From positions 31,317,746 through 31,381,745 of the forward strand of contig NC_134951.1 of NCBI RefSeq assembly GCF_965638725.1: a stretch of 64,000 nucleotides of DNA, written 5' to 3'. The notes beneath the pieces were generated by a model. That model had not been told where the DNA came from. It did no database searches and was given only the letters and a program-made list of their open reading frames with translations. Positions 47,701 to 58,487 of the stretch are shown here, piece by piece. Each line of letters opens with the position of its first letter. Position 1 is the stretch's first letter. The translations under genes were made by a program, and so were the position numbers. The stretch comes from Aptenodytes patagonicus (taxonomy: Eukaryota; Chordata; Aves; Sphenisciformes; Spheniscidae).

Positions 47701-50700
47701 TTCAGAAATCAGTTTGTTTTTGTCCAAGAACCCCTTCTCTCTTGCTCTTAAGTTGGTTTTGAGTATGGGTTTGTTTTCGGCTCTTCTTCTTACTGCTGCA
47801 TTGACATTATTTCTTGTTGGGTGTTATTTACAGGCCTAATCCAAAGTTACTACTCATCAACATTGCATCTGTCTTGCTCAGCTTTAGGGTTTATATTGCA
47901 CTTCATTCACCATGAACTAAGCTTTTTGTTAATATAAGGTCTTTATATGGTGAGTTATCAGTTATCTGACTGTATGTGATGGATACTGGTAGCAATTGGT
48001 TGTATGTCCTTTAAACAGTTCAAGTACTTGTCTATAAGACAGAAACACATAGATTTTTGTGAGTTGAAGTTTGATTTGCAATCACTGCTTGTTAGAGGCA
48101 TCTACCCAGAAAATGCAGGTTTTGAGAGTTGGATTATAAATGCTTCTCTTGGGGAGGATGGTAGCATAGAATCATAGAACCATAGAATGGTTTGGGTTGG
48201 AAGAGACCTTTAAACATCATCTAGTCCAACCCCCCCTGCCATGAGCAGGGACATCTTCAGACTAGATCAGGTTGCTCAGAGCCCTGTCCAGCCTGACCTT
48301 GAATGTTTCCAGGGATGGGACATCTACCATCTCTCCGGGCAACCTGTTCCAGTGTTTCACCACCCTTATCATAAAAAATTTCTTCCTTATCTAGTCTGAA
48401 TCTACCCTCTGATATCCCTTGTCCTATCGCAACAGGCCCTACTAAAAACTATGTCCCTATCTTTCTTATAAGCCCCCTTTAAGTACTGAAAGGCCACAAG
48501 AAGGTCTTCCCAGAGCCTTCTCTTCCCCACATTGAAGAACCCCAACTCTCTCAGCCTTTCTTCATAGGAGAGGTGTTCCATCCCTCTGATCATTTTTGTG
48601 GCCCTCCTGGACCTGCCCCACAGGTCCATGTCTTTCTGTCGTGGTTTAACCTCAGTCAGCAACTGAGCACCACGCAGCTGCTCGCTCACTCCCCCCCCGA
48701 TCCGGTGGGATGGGGGAGAGAATTGGAAGAGCACAAGTGAGAAAAACTCGTGGGTTGAGATAAAAACAGTTTAATAATTGAAATAAAATGATAATAATAA
48801 TAATATGATAATAATAATAATATACAAAGCAAGTGATGCACAGTACAATTGCTCACCACCCGCCGACCGATGCCCAGCCAGTCCCCGAGCAGCGGCCCCC
48901 CCCGGCCAGCTTTCCCCAGTTTATGTACTGAGCATGATGTCACATGGTATGGAATGTCCCTCTGGCCAGTTTGGCTGTGCCCCCTCCCAGCTTCTTGTGC
49001 ACCTCCAGCCTTCTCAGTCAGTAGAGCATGGAAAACTAAAAAGTCCTTGGCTAGTGTAAGCATTACCTAGCAACAACTAAAACATGGGTGCGTTATCAAC
49101 TTTGTTCTCATCCTAAATCCAAAACACAGCATTGTATCAGCTACTAGGAAGGAAATTAACTCTACCCCTGCCGAAATCAGGACACTTTCTTGTACTGAGC
49201 ATCTCATAGTCAGCAGTACTGGTGTATGACAGATAGCAAGGAGCATGAGAATGGATGTCTGTTGCTTGTCTGTTGATAGGAAGAACTATATCAGTACCAG
49301 TAAAGCAGTCTCATGTTCATGTCTTGGCCTGAATCCAGTTTGTGCTGGATCTAAATGGTTTCTTCAATTAAATGACATTGTTGGTTTTTGTCTACTTGGT
49401 GAGCTTTGCTCTGTAATTGCCACTGTGTAATAGAATGGGGTTGTCTTGTTCAGCTTTGATTGAACAGTTACATGTTTGGAGAAGACAAGAAGATTCTTTC
49501 CACGTGATCCTGGTAATGGCTTTGAGCAGAGGTAGAAGTAACTCTTTATGACTCTCATAAGCTGGAAAGGGTATGGGTCAAATTAACAGATGTTATGCTG
49601 AAATACTTTCAGGAGGTGTTTGTGGAGTGACTGCTAAACTGTGAAGATGTAGTTGGGGTTGCTGGTTTTGTGGGATTAGACTGAGCAGATTGCTGCTCTT
49701 GTAGCACAGTTAGGAAGTTTTCTGTTATTTCAGTGAATCCAGGTACAAGCTATTCACAGATCTTATTATTCACTGCAGCTCATATGAGCTTAGCAGTAAT
49801 GGAGGCCATTTACTGTCCTGAAGGTAGGTATTAGCAGAAAGACGTAGTGTCGATAGTGGAAGCTGATATAACTGCTCTCTTTGCCAGTTAAAAGACAGAA
49901 TTTGATAAAATGAGGCTTTTAAGAACTTGGGTTTTGTTTAATTCTCGAAACAATCAGAAGTGTCCCATATCATGTTTTAGGTGTCTCTGTGCTTCTGTTT
50001 ATCAGTGCGGTCAGGTGGCTGTTCTTCCAAGAGCTGAATGACCAACGTAGGAGGGTAGATTATGTAGAACAGCTCTTGGGCGTCTTTAACGTTTGGGTGG
50101 TGTGGGTGGGTGTGGATGTGTGGTTTTGGGGTTGCTTTTTTTTTTTTTTTTTCCCCTTTATGAGCAATTCCTTGATCAGAAGTGGAAACTGTGAAGTTTA
50201 GGATATGACTTAACTCTTGAGAGCAACCCCTTTTTTCAACTTCGGATGGTACCCTAGTGATAGGTTTTCTGTTTTGTTCTGTTACTTCTTGCTGGAAGAC
50301 ATGCTAGAAGCTTATCCACTAATTTTATAAGCTTATGAGCATAGCAGGTCAGACTGGTCACATGCCAGTGAACTAAATAACCAGCATTCATACTAAATTG
50401 GTATTTCGCAGCTATCATGAATTCTGTAGCTTTTCAGGATGTCATTTACTGGGGCAGTTTGATTTACTATACGTGTAATAGAGGGAATGGAATTTGAATT
50501 ACGTATCATCTGGAGACATTTCTGGATTTCATAATAAAATCAAACTTTTAACCAGTTTAGTTTATGGGTATGTTTATCAAATCAGGTATCTCTCATAAAT
50601 GATGAGGAAGACTGACCCTATAAGAGTGTACAAAGACTGTTGGGAATGTCTTTTTAATTGCCCTTTTATTCCCTTTTCCTCTGGATTGCTGCTGGGAAAG

Positions 50701-53700
50701 TGTTTCCCCCAAGTGCAGTCTGTGCTTTCTAGTTTTAGCCTGTGTTTTCATGAGTACTGTTGAAAGCAGCATTACCTCTGCTAAAATCGTGATCACCTGC
50801 TGAATCTTTGGAGCCAGACTACAAATACTTCTTTTCTTTAGCTAGTGTCCTGTCTGGCTGTGTTAGCCATTTCAGGCTCTTTTCGCTGAAGACAAATGTA
50901 CGTGTATTTTTCCTCCTGCATATGATGTAATTTTGAATGTAACCTTCAGATTTCAACCCAAAATTGGGTCTACAGTTGTTTCTCCAAGCTGTCCATGTGA
51001 ATAGTTGCACAGTGTCTTGTGACCAAGGTAGTAACTTTCCTGTATAAAATTTAAATTTACTATATTGGTATTATATTGAGAACTTGGAGAATGTTTATTT
51101 TGCATGCTTTTCTGTTTCTAGGTAACAAGCTACCAGTTTTCCCCATTTTAGGTCCTTCTGAAGACTAGTTATTATTCCTTTGGATCAGTTTTACAGAGTT
51201 TTATGGATGGAGAGAGGTTGGATCTGTAATAGGATTTGCAAGGCAGTTTATGTATTTACGAATCACAGAGCTCATCTAAAGGCTCTCTTCTTAATAAAAT
51301 AACTTAATTTGATTTAAAGTGCTTGGTTTCATGCTGTGTTTTTACTTTGTTGTTGGAATTTGTGCTTTACTACTCTATTTCCAAAGTAACAGGCTCCTGT
51401 GGCTAAAGAACCATAAATCAGTAGCTCTGTGATATAACCATCTTTTTTTAAAACAGGGATTCAGTCCTCTGTCAAGATACATGCTGTATTAAGTTTATTA
51501 ATCCTAATTGATTTTCATAGGTTTTAATTCTAAAGACAGGAAAATTCCCTCTTTACAATTTAGAGATTAATGGAGAATGGAAGTAAATGTTTAGTTAGTA
51601 TTTCACATGGTACTTACTGTGATTCTTTTCTTGCACTGGGCAGTCAGTACAAGGTACTCGCAGGCAAATTCTCAGTGAAACAGGTTACAGGCTTACAGAA
51701 AAACTTCCGTAAAACAGTTGGAATTTGGTGTTTTCTTATGTAAGTCACATCATCAGTGACCTCATTTCTCTTGGAAAATATATTTTTTCTAACAAAGAGC
51801 ATTTTTAGTTCCATTTCGTAAACGTATGCATCGCAAATGTCAATAGGAAAAAGGTTTTCATATAAAATATACCATCTTGAGACTTAGTGGTATTTTTTCA
51901 GTATCAATATATATGTTTTATTGCTTTACTAGAGTTTATTAGCTCTTCTTAAGGCTTACCTAGACATGTGTTAATTACTGCTTTAGGCCGTTACTGTTCT
52001 TTTCATTGAAGCGTAGTGTTAGGTTTTTATGTTATCATCCACATATAGTAGAAATTTTAAAACATTCAACCATTTTCATATAATTTATGATGCTTGTAGA
52101 ATTAAAATATGGAATCCACCAGGGACTTGCTCAGCCCTGCTGTTAGCGTGGTTCAGGTGGATGTAGCATTTACAACAATGCAAAGCAGCAACAATAGTGG
52201 AGTTCTGTTCCAGGGCTAACATCTACAGAAAAGAAATTTATTTCTACACTTGAGATTTACCTTGACCAATGTGTCAAAAACCTGAATATTTCTGTCTAAT
52301 TTTGGCTGAAGATAATCAAGGGAAGACTTACATTAATAAAAATAAAGTTTTATAAATTTCAAAGATTTTAATTATGTTTTTAGGGGTATTTTCTTCTCCT
52401 TCTCTCCTCTTCCCCCAGCAAGTAAGGCTTGTTTTCTTCAATTTTACATTGCTGAAGAGTTAAAAAATGGTCACGCTTTTCTTTTAACGCATGGAAAATT
52501 TTACTTTAAATTTGCAAGTAAACTATTTTTACTGTATGTTATTCTATTATTGTATAACATAAAAATGAGTCAGTAGCACAGCACAGTACAGTAGTTTGGA
52601 AATGTAAATACTTTACAAGTAATGGAGAGACTCAAAATATTAAGTTGAAGGCCAGTGGTGCCTCTTCCAGTATGAATATGTTCATGTGATTCATATTTTC
52701 CTTATTTGCAGCTTGTTCAGTTGTACACTGGTGTACAGCTTTTCTATTCAGATATGTTTTTTTCTTTATTTTTTTCCTTTCCTCTTTTATCCTTCTTAAT
52801 TTCTGTATTTATTACTGAGCTAATCTTTAGTTAGTTATTACTAAGGTCATCTATATCTCTCTCTTTTTAGTTTTGTCTGGTTTTGCTTTTGTTGGTTTAC
52901 TTTTCCCAGTGCTGTTTCTCTACCTCCACTTCCCTTTCATAATTTAATTTCTTAGTCTTCTGTTCCTCTGTAGCTATTACTATTCTCTGTCACTTTTTCT
53001 CTTCCCAGCAGGGTCTGTGTCGAATGCTCCTCATCTGGGGGCCTCATGGGGCTGTACTAGCCGAGTTATAGCTCAGGTGGTTTGAAATTAGCAAGATTCT
53101 GTGCTTCAAATTCCTCTGTAAAATTAAAGCTACAGCACAGAGTCTTGTAAGTATAAAATACTTTAATTCTAATATTTCAGACTGTCTGTCAATAGTAGAC
53201 TGAATGTGTCCCTTTTGTTATTAATAAAGGAGGGTGTGTAAATTCAATAACTTGAGCAAGAACATTGTAAAACCTGAGGCTTTAATGGCAGCCCTGAAAT
53301 CTGCTCCAGAGCTGTTTCAGAAATTGTCCAAGTAGTTTTTATTTGTCATGTTGTCTTCAGTAGCTTAGTAGTTTAGTTCTGCACTGAAGAAACAGAGGAC
53401 GATCTGAAAGGAGTCTCCTTTGTTCCCAAATAGCAGTCCCATGTTTTGTAGGAACACTCTTTAATGAGAACGCTAATACCAAAGTGCAGAGCTGTTGGGA
53501 GGACATAGTCTTTGAGAACGCAAGAACAGGCATCTGGACTTAGGGTGAGGGTCCAGCTCATTCAGTTTTCATCTTGGACAATGGCCAGTATTAGATATTT
53601 AGGGGAAAATAAAGTCTTAACAGGGCAGTTGCAGTGTCATCTTTTTGACAGTGTGTCCTTTTTCCCAGTATGTAGCTTATAGCAAATAAGTGAGTAAGGA

Positions 53701-56700
53701 ACATTTGGATGAGTGGAGTAAGACCAGCATTATCAGTCTTCTGCAGCTTGTGTGTGATATCTGTATATATGTACACATGCACAAGCATAAAGGTGGCTCT
53801 GTGGATTGGGAAGCGAAAGCTGTCAGTAATTTCTGGAAACACACTTTTCCTGTAAACTGATGTATACAATGCAGTAACTAAAAATTACGGTTAAAATAAA
53901 ATAAGTAACAATAAATTGTCAGCTCAAGGAACTCCTAGCTTTCAGCTCCTGACAGCCATCTAATTACGGAGGTCCAGAGTGCCAATTACCTGGGGCCAAG
54001 GTCAGCCTTCCTTAAGAGGCTGTTTAAAATCTTTCTAATATTTGAACTTTAAAATTAACGGGTTTTTTTTGTTTTGGTGGGGTTTTTGTTGGTTTTTTTT
54101 TTTCAATTCTTCATGATTGTGGTGACTGTGGATGGAATTACAGTCTTGATGGACTTGATTATTCGTCACTGTTCAGCTTTAGCAGTGTTTTACAACTTCC
54201 AATTTTTGTTATTTTAAAAGTATGCTCATTCTTGTAGTGCCTTCACAAGACTATTATTTTTTTTAAGTTGCAGTAACATCAGACTTGAAAAGGAGCGGGA
54301 ATTGACACATTTTCTGAGACAGTCTGAAAATTCTAACAATTTTTAATTTCTATTAACTTCTTGCTTATTTTGATTTCTAAGATAAATTTATTAATTTAAA
54401 TCAGTTTTAAGTAAGCAATTGTTAGAAATTTTTAGATATCTTATTTCTGTCATGTGAGCTAGTTTATCTCAAAAATGCTTCTAGGTAGGTGCCTGAATAG
54501 TGAAAAATAGGCATACTTGATTGTTCAGAGTCCGTGTTGTATTTGTCAGACCCTCCTACACATTTTGTAAAATCGCTTGGGTGTTTGGCTTGATCTCACA
54601 AATTTCGCATCCTACAGGGACCAGGATTCATTAATCACACATAGGATCTTTGGGATAGGAGAGGCTACCATTGCCGAACCAAACTTAGAAAGTGAGGAGA
54701 ATGGCTGGTACAGTGGCCTGACTGCCTCTTAGGAAACCTATTTTCAGGAGCAACCTCTGGGATCCTTCTCAGGTTAGTGGAGGATAGGAATTCATCAAAG
54801 ACAATGTTCTCTGAGTCTCCTGGGAGACTAGTGCATGCTGCACTCAATGCCCTTCCAAAAAGGGGTTGCAGATGCAGATATGCGATGTGGGTGGGGCTTC
54901 GAGTTTTAAAATTGTATCCTATGAGAAAACTGTGATTTTAAATTCTTTGCACTTCTGGATCAGCTCCTTCTGCTGTTTACCTTTCTTCACTCTTTCTTAG
55001 GTGGGAAGGGACAGTGAGGGACAGCTGATCCTCTAAGACTGGGGACCTTCCTGTGGCAAAAAAACAATAAAAATGTGAGTCCACCAAAAAGCTATAAGGA
55101 CTATACAGAAATTTTAAGCTTTGGGTGATAGCTTCTTCTACACTGAAACTGCCTCACATGGGAATTTTCTGTCTTGCCTTTCTTCATTTTTTTCCTCTTT
55201 TGTTTTTTTTTAGATGGCCAATTTATTTATTTTTCCCTGTCTCTTCCCCTGTCTTGCTCAGCATTACAGCCGCAACATTTTTTTGATCATTTTAAGTTTT
55301 AGGCTCTTTCTTGTTTGTTTGTTTTTTCCAGTTATTGGTCTTGATGATATTATGGATGAAGAAGGAGTTAAAGAGAGTGGTAACGACACCATTGATGAAG
55401 ATGAGCTTGTTTTACCTAACAGGAATCTGAGGAGCCGTTGTGAAGAAACATCAGTCACATCACCAAGAAAATCACCACGTTTAATGGCACAAGGTGATCA
55501 TTCAATAGGTTATGTGGTTTTGCACATTTGAAGTCAACTGAATTTTTATAATCCCACACCCCCAACATTTATAAACTTAAAGTAAAGCTTTGCTGTTTGG
55601 TTGTGTGAATTCAAGTACAGACACTTCCTTTTTTATAAGCTGGAGCTAGAAGTCGGCATCCATAGGGTACTACTACTTCCTCTTTGTTAAATATTTGATG
55701 TCTTCCTTATGGTCTATGGTCCTTAAACTCATTTTTGAGATTTTGATCCTTTTACTTGGATCAGATTAGCACCGTGGTTCTTCACCAACAAAACCATGTT
55801 GTATTTGCAAACAGCATTGGAATATTAGGTTAGCATGGCTCTTTATTTCCAATTAAAATTTTAATTCTATTTATTTTTATTTGTGTATTCTTTTTATTTG
55901 AAATTAGGTTATAGTAATTGCAGTCATAAAGTCTTTCAGCAAAATACCTCGATATGCTTGATAAGTATTTTAATCAAATATTTAAATCCTGTGTGGTAGC
56001 TAATTGATTATGGTTAGGGTTTTTCTAACTTGTTGAACTGGTGGGGTTATTGCAGCTCAGCTTTTCCCCCCTATAGAGGAGGCTGAGTTAAAAAGATAAA
56101 ATTACTTAATAGGGAAGTTAATTTAAATAAGAGCCTGTGGTACAAAGCTGGTGAATATGCTTTTTAAAAAGGCACTGGAATGGTGCTGGTTTAGAAAATG
56201 TAAGAGATGTCGTCAAGTGAGAATGTGACTGCATCTCAGATTCATATACTCTGTTCTCTAAAAGCTTTGTAAGCTTCACAGCTATACTTCTAATCACAGT
56301 GTAACTTACTTGTGCAATTTTTACTTGAGGTAGAAAAAGTTGAGTGGTAGAAAAGTAGAGTGGGTTTTGATTGTCTTTTTGTCATTACTTCTGTTTTATA
56401 TATACTATTCAGAACTTTCATAGCCATTAGAATAATGAGATTTTTACATTCAAACTATGGCAGTATAAAATTGAAATGCAAGTAATTTATAACTTTTTAA
56501 AGTAGAGAGCTGGGGGAGGTTGTTTTGGGTTTTGGTTTTGGGTTTTTTTTAAGTTTAGTAAACAACTAAGTTTTAAGTTCTCTTTGTGTCCAGTAAGCTA
56601 AATCAATTCTATTCTACGTAAGTCTTGTGTTTGCAAAGAGGAGGACACAGTATACCTAAGACATTTTCTTTTTCCCTTCTTAGAACCAGTACGGAGTTTG

Positions 56701-58487
56701 CGACAGAGCACGCTAGCCAAGCGTTCGAATGTTGCACCTCTTGTTAGTACTAAGAAATCATCTGTAAAAAGTGGATCTGCTCCAAAAACCGGACAGAAAC
56801 AAGAGAAAAGTCCAGCTAAAGAGCCAGATGTCATTGCACCCTTGAAAATAGAACAGCCTAAAGAAGTTAGGCGTAGTACAAGACGATCAGGACAGACAGA
56901 AGGAACAGCAGCAGCAGTAACAGCATCCCAAAGTAATACAAAATGTCTTCCTGGTCCTGAAGAGGTGAATGAAATAAAATATGAAACCCCTGAGCAGGCA
57001 AAAATTGAAGAAACATCCCAAGAGTTAAGTTGTGCTAATTTAGCAGGAGCCTGTTCTCCTTCTCCTGGAGAAACAAAGGAAATAACAGAGGTTGCAACGA
57101 AGACTGAATCTGGGAGTGCTGAGTCAGTTTGTTCAGTATCTGCAGATACTGAAGTTACTGCAGTTAAAAATGAAGCAAATGATGTGATTGATTCAATGGG
57201 CTCTGAAACTTCTTCAGAAGAAAAGACTGAAAATAAAACGGAGGCATCGGAGAAGAAAACAGAAGAGCATGATCAAAGTGGGGTAACTGGAAAAGCTAAT
57301 GATCCATCTAGTGTTTGCGTGAATCCAAGTGAGACCTTTTCAAATTTGTCTAGCTCTGTAGAAGAGGAGGTTGATTGTAGTTTAGGTTCCCACAATGTGG
57401 AAGTTCCTGATGAAAATACACTGTCAGTAACAGAACTTGTAGATGATGACAAGGGAGTGGAGAAAACTGTAACTTCATCTGAGAAACTACTGGACAGTAC
57501 AGAGTTTGATAATAAAGACTTGAAAAGTGAAGAGTTTACTTCTGCTGACCCAGGAAATAGTATTTTAGATAGCACTATTCTTGACCAAACAAGCCAAAAT
57601 GTACAGCAGCAGATCAGCAGTACTAAAGTAGAAGGCCCTGAGGCATCAAAATTTCAGGACGATGATAAACAAATGAGCATTTCATCAAAATGTGAAAAGA
57701 ACGTTAGGCCCCGGCATAGTAAATCTATAATACAGAATAAGCAAAATCTGACTGCAGGTACTCGACAGAAATCAGGTACAGTACAACAAGAAATAATGCG
57801 TTCAAGAACAAGAGCTGGTCTTACTGTTTCAGGTCTTCACAGTCCATTTTCAGCAAGCCTGAAGCGGAATGCGGATGAGCAAGAGAGTCATCAGCATCCA
57901 AATAACCCAGTTAAAATTAGGAAGAAACAGTCTGATCTGGGTTTGAAAGCAAAGGGCTGTGTTTCAGGGGTGACGGTAAAAAAGCAGACCAATACAATGC
58001 TGAAGAAAGTACCCCGAGTCCAGGCTTCTGGGCAAGTACAGAAGTCATCGATTCAAAGAGGAAGTGAGAAATCTCCTACTCATCAAAGCTGTTCTAAAGA
58101 CACCCACCACTCTGTGCATCCATTATCAGGGCATGTTTCAAATCTTGGTCAGAAGCAAGCCCAGGGTCAGAAACACCAGCTTGCAACTGTGCTAAAACCA
58201 AATAGCTCCATAAAGGAAGAGGCAGAGACAAAAGATCTGCCTGTTGTAGAACATTTGAAGGAGGATGATAAAGAAAAGAACAAATCAAAAAGAATTGATA
58301 AGAATCTCCAACCTCGCCAGAGAAGAAGTAGCAAAAGTCTTTCACTTGATGAACCTCCATTGTTCATTCCAGATAACATTTCAACTGTTAAACGGGAAGG
58401 CTTGGAACATACCTCTGCTAGTGAAAGCAAATATGTTTGGGTGCCCAACAAGCAGTGTGGCTTTTGCAAAAAGCCACATGGCAACAG
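44525..58487 (+). CDS. PHF3: PHF3, PHD finger protein 3, N-terminal 736 residues; runs off the window
   Basis: Exons 44525-44768, 55332-55493 and 56684-58487 join in frame (81 codons+1, 2+53+1, 2+600+2) to give residues 1-736 and part of 737. The start MDIVDTFNHLIPTEHLDDAL and the motifs GLDDIMDE, RKSPRLMAQ, SLRQSTLAKRSN and RQRRSSKSLSLDEPPLFIPD match human PHF3 closely. Between them exon 4 encodes a serine-, glutamate- and lysine-rich region that looks disordered and is poorly conserved. The last residues, KQCGFCKKPHGNR, are the first zinc pair (Cys727, Cys730) of the PHD finger; the rest of it, the TFIIS-like domain and the SPOC domain are beyond the window. PHF3 is nuclear and its SPOC domain binds the phosphorylated RNA polymerase II tail. 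Confidence 0.95.
48165..48636 (-). mobile_element. CR1 LINE, 3' part, interrupted by a solo LTR
   Basis: Three 8-bp tail units (CATAGAAT-type, 48165-48188) mark the CR1 3' end, followed by AATGGTTTGGGTTGGAAGAG and ORF2 C-terminal sequence on the minus strand. CR1 sequence stops at the LTR at 48637 and resumes at 49190 (CTTGTACTGAGC...) for a short, decayed stretch. Confidence 0.9.
48632..48636. repeat. Left target-site duplication of the LTR
   Basis: CTTTC directly before the LTR; the same five bases follow it at 49185-49189. Confidence 0.85.
48637..49184 (-). mobile_element. Solo LTR, ERVL-like, inserted in a CR1
   Basis: The element starts TGTCGTGG and ends AGGACA on the plus strand and is flanked by perfect 5-bp direct repeats CTTTC, the duplication size usual for ERVL. 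Read on the minus strand it has a TATA-like ACATAAACTG (48927-48918) and a poly(A) signal ATTAAA (48775-48770), so its sense is minus, opposite to PHF3. It is 548 bp long with no internal retroviral genes, so it is a solo LTR. The perfect duplications and clean ends suggest moderate age. An ATA/AAT-rich patch lies at 48789-48832. Confidence 0.88.
49185..49189. repeat. Right target-site duplication of the LTR
   Basis: CTTTC, identical to 48632-48636. Confidence 0.85.
49190..49215 (-). mobile_element. CR1 remnant to the right of the LTR
   Basis: TTGTACTGAGCATCTC continues the CR1 text broken at 48636 (usual CR1 wording: GTCCATGTCCTTCTTGTGC). The far end is too decayed to place. Confidence 0.55.
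53061..53116 (+). repeat. tRNA-like box pair, possible SINE or tRNA relic
   Basis: TAGCTCAGGTGG (53069-53080) fits the tRNA A box exactly. GCTTCAAATTCC (53103-53114) resembles the B box. Only 22 bases separate them, too few for a working tRNA, and no acceptor stem forms. It is probably a decayed tRNA-derived piece or chance. Confidence 0.25.
55332..55493 (+). CDS. PHF3: PHF3 coding exon 2 (exon 3)
   Basis: Completes Val82 and encodes residues 83-135, IGLDDIMDEEGVKESGNDTI to SPRKSPRLMAQ, plus one base of Glu136. The donor AAG/GTGATC is weak because +5 is T. The acidic first half is followed by a basic, SP-rich stretch. Confidence 0.95.
55494..56683 (+). other. PHF3: PHF3 intron 3
   Basis: GTGATC to CCCTTCTTAG. 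AT-rich, with a short run of TTTTGGG-like words near 56521-56552. Confidence 0.8.
56684..58487 (+). CDS. PHF3: PHF3 coding exon 3 (exon 4), large exon
   Basis: 1804 bases complete Glu136, encode residues 137-736 and start Arg737. Two RRS-type basic motifs lie near the start. A long acidic serine-rich stretch follows, then basic segments such as RKKQSD, and the conserved block RQRRSSKSLSLDEPPLFIPD. The exon ends at the PHD finger cysteines. The donor is ACAG/GTGTGT. Confidence 0.96.

Larger units (their letters stand above)
44769..55331 (+). other. PHF3: PHF3 intron 2
   Basis: GTAAAT to TTTTCCAG, 10.6 kb, AT-rich. It contains a CR1 split by a solo LTR (48165-49215) and a tRNA-like box pair (53061-53116). 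A more GC-balanced block with homeodomain-type TAATTA sites lies at 53935-54030. No other gene seen. Confidence 0.8.

Noticed and set aside
48789-48832. ATA/AAT-rich microsatellite as a separate element
   Set aside because: It is part of the solo LTR sequence.
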